Positions 36,542 through 45,190 of a stretch of 64,000 nt of DNA are shown here, one piece after another. Origin of the DNA: Anaerobacillus alkaliphilus (lineage in GTDB: Bacteria > Bacillota > Bacilli > Bacillales > Anaerobacillaceae); NCBI RefSeq assembly GCF_004116265.1, contig NZ_QOUX01000042.1, positions 176,636 to 240,635 on the forward strand. The letters run 5' to 3'. The translations under genes and the position numbers were made by a program. A model generated the notes under the pieces. It did not search any database, was not told where the DNA came from, and was given only the letters and a program-made list of their open reading frames with translations. Numbering within the stretch: the first letter of the stretch is position 1; the number at the start of each line of letters is the position of its first letter.

Positions 36542-37183
36542 ATGAATATTCGTGAACGAATTGCCAGACGTGCAGAGAAAGAAGTTCAAGATGGATTTTT
36601 CGTAAATCTTGGGATTGGAATGCCAACTCTTGTTGCTAATTATATTTCTGATGATAAACAAGTAGTTCTTCAATCGGAAAATGGGTTGCTAGGAATTGGA
36701 CCTTATCCAAGCGAAGAAAATGTTGATCCTGACTTAATTAATGCAGGAAAAGAAACCGTTACAGCTATTAAAGGAGCATCATATTTTAGCAGCGCTGAAT
36801 CATTTGCAATGATTAGGGGCGGACATATTGATTTAGCAATTTTAGGGGCTATGGAAGTCGCTGAAAATGGTGATTTAGCCAACTGGATGATCCCAGGGAA
36901 AATGATCAAAGGAATGGGCGGAGCGATGGATTTAGTCCACGGTGCTAAAAAAGTCGTTATCATCATGGAACATGTAAACAAGAAGGGCGAACCAAAGATC
37001 TTAAAGAATTGTACACTGCCACTAACGGGTAAGGGTGTAGTTAATCGCATCATCACAGATCGCGCGGTCATAGACGTTACTGAGAATGGCTTAAAGCTAG
37101 TAGAAGTAATGGATGGCTACACAGTGGAAGATATTAAGAATTCTACGGAACCAGAATTGATTGTCGCTGAAGATTTGTTATAA
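36542..37183 (+). CDS. scoB: 3-oxoacid (acetoacetate) CoA-transferase subunit B
   Basis: 213 residues. The catalytic glutamate is E46 in [10 protein letters not shown], and [13 protein letters not shown] and [13 protein letters not shown] are conserved-looking beta-subunit segments. It pairs with subunit A encoded 12 nt upstream; AAGGAGGGG precedes the ATG. It is the last gene of the operon and a terminator follows. Confidence 0.92.
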   Translation: MNIRERIARRAEKEVQDGFFVNLGIGMPTLVANYISDDKQVVLQSENGLLGIGPYPSEENVDPDLINAGKETVTAIKGASYFSSAESFAMIRGGHIDLAILGAMEVAENGDLANWMIPGKMIKGMGGAMDLVHGAKKVVIIMEHVNKKGEPKILKNCTLPLTGKGVVNRIITDRAVIDVTENGLKLVEVMDGYTVEDIKNSTEPELIVAEDLL

Positions 37184-37245
37184 AGGCTTCTAAAATGGTA
37201 CCGCAGACATGAAATCATGGAACTGTTGTCCACATTAGAAGATTG

Positions 37246-37281
37246 AAAACCCTCCATCTAATGCTGGAGGGTTTCATTTTT
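37246..37281 (+). terminator. Terminator of the catabolic operon
   Basis: AAACCCTCCA pairs with TGGAGGGTTT around a 7-nt loop, followed by CATTTTT. Confidence 0.88.
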
Positions 37282-37396
37282 AAACGTACTACTTTTTGAG
37301 TATTTCACCTAAAACTTTTAATGAATTTCTTATGTACAGACACACACAAGCTCACCCTTACATAAACATAGGATAAATGCCTATGGAGGTGAGCAA

Positions 37397-38104
37397 ATGT
37401 CCAGTATTATTGCGGCACTTAGTTATTTCATCAGAGAAATATTTTTCTTTGTTTCCTTCGTAAAAAATAATGCATTTCCGCAGCCATTAAAAGAAGCAGA
37501 AGAACAAAAATATTTGAAGCTCATGGCAGAAGGAGACGACATCGCTAGAAACCGCCTGATCGAGCATAACCTTCGACTAGTTGCACATATTGTTAAGAAG
37601 TTTGAAAACACAAGAGAAGACACAGAAGATTTAATTTCCATCGGCACAATTGGCTTAATGAAGGCCATTGATAGCTACTCAACTGGAAAAGGAACAAAAT
37701 TAGCCACTTATGCGGCTCGTTGTATAGAAAATGAAATTCTCATGCATCTGAGGGCTTTAAAGAAGGTTAAAAAAGACGTATCACTTCATGATCCGATTGG
37801 TACAGATAAGGAAGGGAATGAAATTACCCTTATTGATGTATTGCAAGCAGATACAGCCGACGTTGTTGATACGATCCAGTTAAAGATGGAAAAGAAACAA
37901 ATCTATGACTATATCCATATTCTAGATGACAGGGAGAAGGAAGTCATCATCGGTAGGTTTGGGCTGGATATGCAAAAGGAACGGACACAAAGAGAAATCG
38001 CTAAAGACTTAGGAATTTCAAGAAGTTATGTTTCCCGTATTGAAAAGCGAGCGTTAATGAAACTGTTTCATGAGTTTTATAAACAAAGTCAAGGGAAGAA
38101 ATGA
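37397..38104 (+). CDS. sigK: Sporulation sigma factor SigK (uninterrupted)
   Basis: 235 residues: a hydrophobic N-terminal pro-sequence (about 1-20, [16 protein letters not shown]) that keeps the factor inactive and membrane-bound until it is cut; region 2 with [33 protein letters not shown]; region 4 with [11 protein letters not shown] and the helix-turn-helix [24 protein letters not shown]. It drives late mother-cell genes. The gene is continuous, unlike B. subtilis where the skin element splits it, so no recombination is needed here. GGAGGTGA precedes the ATG. Confidence 0.94.
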   Translation: MSSIIAALSYFIREIFFFVSFVKNNAFPQPLKEAEEQKYLKLMAEGDDIARNRLIEHNLRLVAHIVKKFENTREDTEDLISIGTIGLMKAIDSYSTGKGTKLATYAARCIENEILMHLRALKKVKKDVSLHDPIGTDKEGNEITLIDVLQADTADVVDTIQLKMEKKQIYDYIHILDDREKEVIIGRFGLDMQKERTQREIAKDLGISRSYVSRIEKRALMKLFHEFYKQSQGKK

Positions 38105-38107
38105 GAT

Positions 38108-38139
38108 AATGGAGGGTCATCTACGGATGATCCTCCATT
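38108..38139. terminator. Convergent hairpin between sigK and the ZIP gene
   Basis: AATGGAGGGTCATC pairs with GATGATCCTCCATT (one bulge) around TACG. It is symmetric, lies between convergent genes and probably serves both, though T-runs are short. Confidence 0.65.
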
Positions 38140-38891
38140 TACATGTGATGAAGCCATAAAGAAATAAAAACCCCAAGCGAGGTGACAAAGCCAACTGTTG
38201 GCCCACCTTCTTTATACGCTTCTGGCATCATTGTAGAAGCAACCATCGCTATAATTGCGCCGCCAGCGAAGCAACTAACAATCGCTTTTATACTATTTGA
38301 GGCTTCTTCAAGCAAAGTCGCACCAGCTAGTGAAGATAAAGCAGAGAAGAACACTACTAATACCCACATAAATAAAATCTTTTTCTTCGTAAAGCCACTT
38401 TTACGTAAGCCGACGGTACTAGCTAGACCTTCAGGTATATTACTAATAAAAACAGATACAACCAGTGCTAAACTAACTTTTGCACCTCCGATAAGACTCA
38501 TTCCGATCATTGCAGATTCAGGCAAAGTATCCATGACACTTCCGATGAAAATTCCCATTCCAGAAGATTTCCCCTCTTCCTGTTGCTTTGAGTCTTTAAC
38601 GCTAGGACGGTCAACACCTTTCCTCTGATGGCCACCTCTATGTGATATGAAATAGTCCAAAATCGTGAACAGTAAGGCGCCACCTAAAAATCCAATCGCC
38701 ACCTCGATAATTCCACTGATTTCTAAAGATTCTTCTAATAATTCATATGTTGTTGCCCCAATTAATGCCCCAGTTCCGAGGGCCATAATATATCCGATAA
38801 TTCTCTTAGGTATTGTAACTTTTAAAGCTAAGATTGCCCCAAATAAGGTAGCAGAAGCTGCAAAAGTACCCCAAAAAAGGGCATTCCACAT
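38139..38891 (-). CDS. ZIP family metal transporter
   Basis: 250 residues, about eight membrane helices with a hydrophilic, His-containing loop (ISHRGGHQRKG) between helices 3 and 4, as in ZIP proteins. Motifs SVFISNIPEGLASTVGL and AMVASTMMPEAYKEGG carry the polar metal-site residues. The usual HNIPEG histidine is replaced by Ser. It probably imports zinc, iron or a similar divalent metal. ATG 38891 has AGGAGG 8 nt upstream; longer in-frame extensions lack a ribosome site. Confidence 0.85.
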   Translation of the reverse strand: MWNALFWGTFAASATLFGAILALKVTIPKRIIGYIMALGTGALIGATTYELLEESLEISGIIEVAIGFLGGALLFTILDYFISHRGGHQRKGVDRPSVKDSKQQEEGKSSGMGIFIGSVMDTLPESAMIGMSLIGGAKVSLALVVSVFISNIPEGLASTVGLRKSGFTKKKILFMWVLVVFFSALSSLAGATLLEEASNSIKAIVSCFAGGAIIAMVASTMMPEAYKEGGPTVGFVTSLGVFISLWLHHM

Positions 38892-39043
38892 TGGAAGTCC
38901 TCCTAAAAAATAATTTTGTATAAGAAAAACACAGAAAAGAGAAAATAGTTCATTTCTAGACACTCTCTTTTAGACTTAGATAATAAACTTGATTTTATTC
39001 AGGATTAATAAGTGTTATAATAATAATAATGGTATGTTATATG

Positions 39044-39093
39044 TTGACAAAAATAAGATAATTATTTTATAATTATCTTGAATTCAAGATAAT
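39044..39093 (+). promoter_or_regulatory. Promoter with overlapping perfect 22-bp palindromic operator
   Basis: TTGACA (39044-39049) and TATAAT (39068-39073) are both consensus, 18 nt apart. The perfect palindrome ATTATCTTGAATTCAAGATAAT (39072-39093) starts in the -10 box. Its core TATCTTGAATTCAAGATA resembles MhqR operators in Bacillus, so autorepression by the MarR-family product is likely. Confidence 0.85.
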
Positions 39094-39114
39094 AATGATA
39101 AAGGTATGGTTAAA

Positions 39115-39555
39115 ATGAATGTAAATGAAAACAACCAATCATTAAAGTTATTTATTGTATTATCAAGAGCAACTAGAGCTGTACATGATAGAGTGGAAGA
39201 GGATATTCGAAACTATGACCTTAACCCAACTGAATTCGCCGTTCTAGAATTGTTGTTTCATAAGGGCGATCAGCCAATCCAACAGATTGGAAAGAAAGTT
39301 CTACTCTCAAGTGGGAGTATAACTTATGTAGTTGATAAACTAGAAAAAAAACAGCTGTTAGTTCGCAAATCCTGTCCAAAAGATCGACGCGTTACCTATG
39401 CGGTCATATCTGATAAAGGCAGAAATTTTATGGAAGAAATCTTTCCGAAACATAAACAGGCAATTGATGAAATCTTTAATGGTCTATCAGTCGATGAGAA
39501 ATCCCAGCTAATTGATCTTCTGAAAAAGCTAGGTTTCCATGCCCGTTCATTTTAG
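39115..39555 (+). CDS. MarR family repressor, MhqR-like
   Basis: 146-residue winged-helix regulator. DNA-binding segments: FAVLELLFHKGDQPIQQIGKKVLLSSGSITYVVDKLEKKQLLVR and the wing CPKDRRVTYAVISDKG. Length, sequence and the operator in its promoter fit MhqR, which in B. subtilis senses quinones and represses azoreductase and dioxygenase genes. Only one cysteine (C86, in RKSCPKD) is seen; MhqR itself works without thiol oxidation. ATG 39115 is taken over 39106 because of AAGGTATGG spacing. No target gene adjoins. Confidence 0.82.
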   Translation: MNVNENNQSLKLFIVLSRATRAVHDRVEEDIRNYDLNPTEFAVLELLFHKGDQPIQQIGKKVLLSSGSITYVVDKLEKKQLLVRKSCPKDRRVTYAVISDKGRNFMEEIFPKHKQAIDEIFNGLSVDEKSQLIDLLKKLGFHARSF

Positions 39556-39560
39556 GCAAA

Positions 39561-39588
39561 AAGTTCTTGGAAATCCAAGAACTTTTTT
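39561..39588 (+). terminator. Terminator after the MarR-family gene
   Basis: AAGTTCTTGG pairs with CCAAGAACTT around AAAT, followed by Ts. It lies just before the stop of the converging gene and can serve both. Confidence 0.9.
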
Positions 39589-39595
39589 GCTGTAA

Positions 39596-42190
39596 TCAGA
39601 GGCAATATTTATTCTTCACAAATGCTAAAGCATCTTCTTTTGAAAGAACTTGCTGATTTAGATACAAGCATTCTAATTCTAATAGTATCGTTGTATAAAT
39701 TGGGCTGGGTGGAATGTTTAAGGTTTTTAAATCTTCACCATTTATAAAATTTGGAATATCTACTCTCTCAATTAGGTATCGTTTTATCATATGTCTTTCT
39801 CCTGAAGGTAATTGATGTAAGATTGAAAAACATACAATTGCTTCAAAACTATATTTCTTGAATAACAAATGTAGCTCACCAAGTTTTGTAACGTTTGCAA
39901 GAGAATTATCACATAATTGTATAGAAGCAACCTCATCAATCGTATGCAAATCCGAGCTATCAAGTGCAAATTCCCGAAGTAACTGAAGTCTATTGTCATG
40001 TCCAGAAAGTAAAATGATTAAATAACAAATCCAAGCACGGTTTCTATGTCTTGGAAGGGCTAGTGTTATTTCATCGTAAAGCTTTTTATAGTCTTCCAAC
40101 AATCTTAGTTTATTTTCGCCAAAACAAGTAGTAGAACCAATTAGATATTGTAAAACACCAATTTCAGACAAGCGTTTAAGAGACTCTACGGGATAATCTT
40201 CTCTTAAGAGGATACTAAGTTCGTGAGCTAGCCTTGCCTTTGAGGTTGAGGCAATCTTATCGACAGAAATATGGGCTAACTCAAGTGTTTGTTTGTCCAT
40301 TTCAAAACCAAATCTTTGCTCAAAACGAACGGCTCGTAAAATTCTCGTTGGATCTTCCACAAAGCTAAGGTTGTAGAGTATTCTAATCTTTTTCTGTTTG
40401 ATATCTTGATACCCATGAAAGAAATCAATAAGCTTGCCAAAATCACGGGTATTAATTTGTAGCGCCATAGCATTAATCGTAAAGTCGCGACGGAAAAGGT
40501 CTTCTCGCAAGCTAGACATTTCAACGTTAGGTAATGCAGCAGGATAGTCATAATATTCTGTACGGGCAGATGTAATGTCAATTTTTATACCAGTAGGGTG
40601 CTTCCAAGTAGCGGTCCCAAATTTTTCATGAATACGTACAGTACCTCCAAAATAGTCGGCTAACAACTTAGCAAAAGATATTCCATCACCTTCCACAACG
40701 ATATCGATATCTTCATTTTCACGACCAATCACCAAATCACGCACGACTCCTCCAATCATAAAAGCACGATAGTTTAATTTGTCAGCTTGTTCCCCGATCG
40801 TTTTTAATAGCTGAAGAATATCGTGAGGGATTAATTTTTCCATTCGACGAGCTAAAGAAAGTTCCAGCGGGCTAGATTGCTGTATGACTTGGCCTGACTT
40901 AATTTTCTCACCGTGAAGTGCTTCAATGACATTGGTTCTAGAAATAATGCCGATGAGTTGATCTTTTTCTAAAACAGGTAGTCTACCGACATTCTTAGCA
41001 ATCATAAGATTTTGGACTTCTTCTAGTGACATACTAGAATGAATGGTTGTTGGGTCTGTACTCATGTACCCTTTTACTGGTGCATGCCCAAGACCATGAT
41101 GTTTCGCTTTATCTATATCTCGTCTTGAGATAATACCTACAAGTTTTCCATCTTCTAAGACTGGAAATCCAGTATGACCGTATCGAAGCATCATTTTTCC
41201 TGCTTCTTCTATAGAGGTAATTGTTGAAATGACCTTTACTGGACTAGACATGATGTCTTTTGCCGTCAGTGATGGCTTTATCACCTCTTTAATGCTACCT
41301 CTTACAATAGCTAATATTTCTTGAAAGTTTCCATTTTTGACCATGGCAGAAGCTGCTTTTTGATGTCCTCCTCCAGAAAACATCTTGATGATTGGTAATA
41401 CATCTATCCGCTCTGACGTGGAACGTCCAACGATAAACGTACGTTTACCCATTTCGACGACAAAAAATAGTGCATCAGTTCCTGTCATCTCTAATGCCTT
41501 TCTGGCAAGAAGAGCTAAGCCACCTGTATAGTCTTTTTGCTGATGGTAGGCAACTAAGATATCAACACCGTCAAAATAATGCTCTTCACTGTGTAGAAGT
41601 AAACTTTGCAATAGTTTCTGTTCCTCATCTTGTAAAGGAGTTTCAGAAAATTTCGAGATGATTTCAAGATTTGCGCCACATTCTAAAAGATAGCTCCCAG
41701 CTATAAGATCTCTTGGAGTTGTATTTAAATAGGTAAATGCGCCAGTGTCTGTATATAATCCTAGGGCATATATGGTTGCCTCAAAAGAAGAGATTGTTAT
41801 TTCTTTGGATCTCATCTCCTCAACTAATAAGGTAACTGTTGCACCTACCAGTTCTATCATTGCAGTTTTTGCTTTCACGTTCATATCGTTTGGTTGATGA
41901 TGATCATAGACAATAAATTCAACCTTCTCTTTATCAATTAGGTAACTTACTTCTCCAATTCTTTGCAGAGAGGCGATATCGACTAGAATGATTTCTGTGA
42001 CATTCTCCCAATTTATTTGATTAGGGTAATACAGACTAAAGGAATCCCGATATAAAGCTAAAAAACGTTCGAGCGATTTCCCTTGTTTTGTCGGTAAAAC
42101 TAATTTGGCTTTAGGGTATAGCTTTTTTGCAGCTACCATCGAGGCAAATCCATCAAAGTCTAAGTTTATATGTGATAAGATTACTTGCAA
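39596..42190 (-). CDS. DHH-DHHA1-CBS-CBS-tRNA nucleotidyltransferase fusion protein
   Basis: 864 residues. Domains: DHH phosphoesterase at 1-160 (HINLDFDGFAS; DHH at 96-98; TDTGAF with D148), DHHA1 at 200-300 (SGGGHQKAASA), two CBS repeats at ~310-430, and a class II nucleotidyltransferase from ~470 (GGVVRD at 480-485, catalytic D494 and D496 in NEDIDIV, RRDFTINAMAL, VEDPTRILRAVRFEQRFG). Such fusions are known in Aquifex, cyanobacteria and some others, where the polymerase half adds A or CCA to tRNA 3' ends. Some alkaliphilic bacilli use two split nucleotidyltransferases, so this could be an A-adding enzyme paired with a CC-adding one elsewhere. The DHH half may be a nanoRNase. CBS domains suggest adenylate sensing. 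Confidence 0.87.
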   Translation of the reverse strand: MQVILSHINLDFDGFASMVAAKKLYPKAKLVLPTKQGKSLERFLALYRDSFSLYYPNQINWENVTEIILVDIASLQRIGEVSYLIDKEKVEFIVYDHHQPNDMNVKAKTAMIELVGATVTLLVEEMRSKEITISSFEATIYALGLYTDTGAFTYLNTTPRDLIAGSYLLECGANLEIISKFSETPLQDEEQKLLQSLLLHSEEHYFDGVDILVAYHQQKDYTGGLALLARKALEMTGTDALFFVVEMGKRTFIVGRSTSERIDVLPIIKMFSGGGHQKAASAMVKNGNFQEILAIVRGSIKEVIKPSLTAKDIMSSPVKVISTITSIEEAGKMMLRYGHTGFPVLEDGKLVGIISRRDIDKAKHHGLGHAPVKGYMSTDPTTIHSSMSLEEVQNLMIAKNVGRLPVLEKDQLIGIISRTNVIEALHGEKIKSGQVIQQSSPLELSLARRMEKLIPHDILQLLKTIGEQADKLNYRAFMIGGVVRDLVIGRENEDIDIVVEGDGISFAKLLADYFGGTVRIHEKFGTATWKHPTGIKIDITSARTEYYDYPAALPNVEMSSLREDLFRRDFTINAMALQINTRDFGKLIDFFHGYQDIKQKKIRILYNLSFVEDPTRILRAVRFEQRFGFEMDKQTLELAHISVDKIASTSKARLAHELSILLREDYPVESLKRLSEIGVLQYLIGSTTCFGENKLRLLEDYKKLYDEITLALPRHRNRAWICYLIILLSGHDNRLQLLREFALDSSDLHTIDEVASIQLCDNSLANVTKLGELHLLFKKYSFEAIVCFSILHQLPSGERHMIKRYLIERVDIPNFINGEDLKTLNIPPSPIYTTILLELECLYLNQQVLSKEDALAFVKNKYCL

Positions 42191-42277
42191 AAGAAAACCT
42201 CCATCTTTACCAATTAAAAGTTACTAAGGTAATTTTAACAAATAGAGTTATGTAATGGTAGTTAGGTTATTTTTCAA

Positions 42278-42306
42278 CAAAAAAGAACTCTCATTTGAGA
42301 GTTCTT
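42278..42306 (-). terminator. Terminator after pssA
   Basis: Read on the minus strand, AAGAACTCTC pairs with GAGAGTTCTT around AAAT, followed by six Ts. The pssA stop codon is in the first arm. Confidence 0.85.
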
Positions 42307-42844
42307 ACACTTTTTTTACTTTAAACGTACTAATCATTAGTAAGGATAAAATGAGAGTAATCCACATAAATAAAGGTCCAGGAACTGCTTCTACTAACAA
42401 AAAGCTTATTGTTAATAAACACCCGCCTGCAGTAATTGGTAAACCAACAAAATATCCATAGTGTTCAGATACATTAAATCTTGCCAATCTGATAGCACCA
42501 CAAGCAATGAAAATAATGGTAAATATTGCACCAGGTGTACCAAAATCATAGAGAATAGCTGAGTATAAGAGTAAGGCTGGAGCAACTCCAAAAGATATTA
42601 AGTCACACAATGAGTCCAGTTGCTTTCCTAATTCTGAGGTAATATTTAATCTTCTAGCTACAATTCCGTCAAAACGGTCGAATACGGCAGCTAAACATAT
42701 GAATAACAAGCTGGTATATAATTGCCCTTGAAGAATGAATATAATTGCAAAAGCTCCTAAACCTAAATTTAAAATAGTTAAAAGGTTAGCGGCTTGGGTT
42801 CTCATTTTTTTAATTGTTTGATCAAGATGTTGAAGTATAAACAA
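42305..42844 (-). CDS. pssA: CDP-diacylglycerol--serine O-phosphatidyltransferase
   Basis: 179 residues, integral membrane. The CDP-alcohol phosphotransferase motif is complete: D-G-I-V-A-R-R...G-K-Q-L-D-S-L-C-D, with all four Asp. It makes phosphatidylserine from CDP-diacylglycerol and serine. TTG 42844 has AAGGAG 8 nt upstream; ATG/GTG codons 9 nt earlier overlap that ribosome site. The psd gene is divergent across a 233-nt gap, whereas in B. subtilis pssA and psd lie in one operon. Confidence 0.9.
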   Translation of the reverse strand: MFILQHLDQTIKKMRTQAANLLTILNLGLGAFAIIFILQGQLYTSLLFICLAAVFDRFDGIVARRLNITSELGKQLDSLCDLISFGVAPALLLYSAILYDFGTPGAIFTIIFIACGAIRLARFNVSEHYGYFVGLPITAGGCLLTISFLLVEAVPGPLFMWITLILSLLMISTFKVKKV

Positions 42845-43077
42845 AATCATCACTCCTTGTGATAAACTAAGGATAGTAAAATAAAAGGGATATAATAAAT
42901 GTATGTAACGTTAAATTTTTATAGTATCATATTTATTATAATGGGTGTTAGCATTTTTAGATAGACTTTTTTGACATTTTGTTGAAAAAAGGAATTATGT
43001 GGAGTGAAAATACATAAAAGCCAAGTAAGGAAACTTTGTGAAGAAAATTTATTATTTAATTTTTGGAGGAAAAAAAA

Positions 43078-43857
43078 GTGAAAAAAGCCATTTACCAATC
43101 TTTAATCGAACTTTCAGGTAATCGTTTTAATTCTTACCTTTTAAAGAATTTTACAAAATCAAAAGTAAGCAAATATATAAATAAATCTTTTGTTAAAACA
43201 TACAACATCAATGAAGCAGAAATGGAAAAACCTTTGCACCAATATGGGAGCCTACAGGAATTATTTGTCCGTAACTTAAAAGAAGGAGCAAGATCGATTG
43301 ACGAAACCCCAAATAGTATTGTTAGTCCGGTTGATGGTATTCTTGCGGATATTGGAAAAATTAATGAAAACAGTGCTTTTCATGTTAAAGACCAAGATTA
43401 TAGCTTAGTTGAAATGCTTGGAAATAAAAAAAGAGCTGAAAAATATAATGAAGGTATTTATATCATTCTGTACTTAAGTCCAAGCCATTATCATCGAATT
43501 CATACACCGTTTTCTGGAACTGTAGTTGGAAAGTGGGCTATGGGCAATAAATCTTATCCTGTAAATGAGTTAGGCTTAAGACTTGGAAAACGACCATTAT
43601 CTAGAAATTATCGTTTGATAACCGAAGTTAGACTGAGTAATGATAAACACTATTCTGTTGTTAAAGTTGGAGCTCTTAATGTTAATAGTATACACCCGAC
43701 GTTTAAAGGTGATAGCTTGAAAAAAGGGGAAGAATTAGGTTATTTTTCTTTTGGATCTACAGTAGTTCTACTTTTCGAAAAAGATACTCTTCAAATTGAT
43801 CCTTCTGTCAAAGCACCAATGGACGTTTTAGTGGGGATGAAAATAGGATCTCTTTAA
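43078..43857 (+). CDS. psd: Phosphatidylserine decarboxylase proenzyme
   Basis: 259 residues. IVSPVDGILADIG carries the catalytic Asp, LSPSHYHRIHTPFSG the His pair, and FSFGSTVVLLFE the GST cleavage site where self-processing at Gly-Ser creates the pyruvoyl group. It converts phosphatidylserine to phosphatidylethanolamine and is the partner of the divergent pssA. GTG 43078 has TGGAGG 8 nt upstream. Confidence 0.93.
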   Translation: MKKAIYQSLIELSGNRFNSYLLKNFTKSKVSKYINKSFVKTYNINEAEMEKPLHQYGSLQELFVRNLKEGARSIDETPNSIVSPVDGILADIGKINENSAFHVKDQDYSLVEMLGNKKRAEKYNEGIYIILYLSPSHYHRIHTPFSGTVVGKWAMGNKSYPVNELGLRLGKRPLSRNYRLITEVRLSNDKHYSVVKVGALNVNSIHPTFKGDSLKKGEELGYFSFGSTVVLLFEKDTLQIDPSVKAPMDVLVGMKIGSL

Positions 43858-43866
43858 TAAGCAAGG

Positions 43867-43906
43867 AAAGGGTTTTGAAAATCATCGTGATTTTCAAACC
43901 TTTTTT
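43867..43906 (+). terminator. Terminator after psd
   Basis: AAAGGGTTTTGAAAATCA pairs with TGATTTTCAAACCTTTTT (one bulge) around TCG. Confidence 0.9.
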
Positions 43907-43939
43907 GTACACAAGTGATGATAGAAAGGTGAGCAGAAA

Positions 43940-45061
43940 GTGAAACTACTAGCAGGTTTAGCTCAAAAAATCGTAAATGAAGTGACAGAGATTTTAGATG
44001 AAGAAGTCATTGTTGTAGACCATACAGGTATAATTATCGCTGCTAGTGATCAAACACGGATTGGGAGCTTCCATGAGGGAGCTCAAATTTCTGTTAAGAA
44101 AAAGGAAAAAATCGTTATTACCAAAGAAGATGTTTTGCGCTTAAAAGGTGTAAAGGCTGGGATTAATTTACCAATAACTTTTCATCATAAAGTTATTGGT
44201 GTTATAGGGATAACTGGCGATCCTAGTGAAGTAAATCGTTTTGGTGAGATTATACAAAGAATGACTGAGCTCCTGATTCAAGAAGCTCATTTTCATGAAA
44301 AGATTGAGTCAAAACATCGTGGGTTAGAAACGTATGTTTATGAATGGGTTCATCTTCATCAGATGAATGAGGACTTTCGAGAAAGAGGCGAAATTTTAGG
44401 GATATCCATGGACATTCCCAGGTGTTGTGCCTTGATTGAAATTACCCAATTCAATGGGGACTCTCTTCTTGAACGTGAAACTACAGAAGTACTGAGAGAG
44501 TTTTATCCAGGTGAAAATCAGGATATTTTAGTTCAGTGGGGGAGTGGCAGATATGTGTTACTTAAATCAGTTCATAATACTCTTGTAGAAGAAAGTGTCA
44601 TTACATCCTTGAAATATATTCAAGGATATATAAAAGAAAATCATGGAATATCACTAACGATTGGCATCGGAACGAAGGTCTTTGACTCTTCACAACTTCA
44701 TACATCGTACAATCATGCAAAGAAAGCACTAAGAGTAGCCAAAAAAAATGATGGACTGGTCTGTTATGACAATTTGACATTGGATGTAGCACTAGCAGAA
44801 ATAACAGATGAAACTAGACAAGAGGTAGTAGAGAAAGTGCTTGGGATCCTGCTCAGGGAGCAGGAGTTATTAGAAACATTAGAGGCTTATTTAGAAAGCG
44901 ATCTTTCTATCAAAGAAACTTCAAAAAAACTTCATATTCATATAAACACCCTTCATTATCGTTTAAAAAGGATTAGTGAATTAACAGGGTATTCCTTAAA
45001 GGAGACACGTAACTTGGTTATGTTTTACATTGCTCTCTCATTTTGGAACGAAGTTAGATAA
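43940..45061 (+). CDS. CdaR/PucR-family regulator, YsfB-like (glycolate genes)
   Basis: 373 residues. N-terminal sugar-diacid recognition domain (LAGLAQKIVNEVTEILDEEVIVVDHTGIIIAASD), a GGDEF-like middle, and a C-terminal PucR-type helix-turn-helix (DLSIKETSKKLHIHINTLHYRLKRISELTG). These proteins activate catabolic genes in response to small hydroxy-acids. It stands directly before glycolate oxidase genes, as YsfB stands before ysfC-ysfD in B. subtilis, so glycolate or a similar acid is the probable signal. The start is GTG with AAAGGTGAG upstream. Confidence 0.87.
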   Translation: MKLLAGLAQKIVNEVTEILDEEVIVVDHTGIIIAASDQTRIGSFHEGAQISVKKKEKIVITKEDVLRLKGVKAGINLPITFHHKVIGVIGITGDPSEVNRFGEIIQRMTELLIQEAHFHEKIESKHRGLETYVYEWVHLHQMNEDFRERGEILGISMDIPRCCALIEITQFNGDSLLERETTEVLREFYPGENQDILVQWGSGRYVLLKSVHNTLVEESVITSLKYIQGYIKENHGISLTIGIGTKVFDSSQLHTSYNHAKKALRVAKKNDGLVCYDNLTLDVALAEITDETRQEVVEKVLGILLREQELLETLEAYLESDLSIKETSKKLHIHINTLHYRLKRISELTGYSLKETRNLVMFYIALSFWNEVR

Positions 45062-45062
45062 A

Positions 45063-45105
45063 AACACAAAAACTTATGGACTTCCATAAGTATCTTTGTG
45101 TTTCT
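45063..45105 (+). terminator. Terminator between the regulator and glcD
   Basis: AACACAAA...ACTTATGGA pairs with TCCATAAGT...TTTGTGTT in two segments with an internal bulge. The T-run is short. Confidence 0.7.
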
Positions 45106-45114
45106 GAACATAGA

Positions 45115-45139
45115 TGTAAGCGTTTTAATTTACTATAAT
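45115..45139 (+). promoter_or_regulatory. cre-like site and -10 box before glcD
   Basis: TGTAAGCGTTTTAA (45115-45128) matches the cre consensus except the penultimate base. It lies just upstream of TATAAT (45134-45139), which would allow CcpA repression of the glycolate genes. The -35 is poor (TAGATG), consistent with activator dependence. Confidence 0.55.
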
Positions 45140-45190
45140 TAAGATACAAATTTGTTATGTAAATTGTAGCGGTTATAGGGGGATGGGGAA

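Noticed and set aside
36703..37071. 122-codon minus-strand frame inside the CoA-transferase subunit B gene
   Set aside because: It is a shadow of scoB, which has its catalytic glutamate motif and operon position on the plus strand.
37196..37204. TGGTACCGC, resembling the T-box core
   Set aside because: It lies only 13 nt after the CoA-transferase stop, with no stem I or specifier and no AGGG before it; the next gene is sigK, not an amino-acid gene.
37397..38104. Skin-type prophage disruption of sigK
   Set aside because: The sigK frame is continuous through regions 2 to 4 with no inserted DNA.
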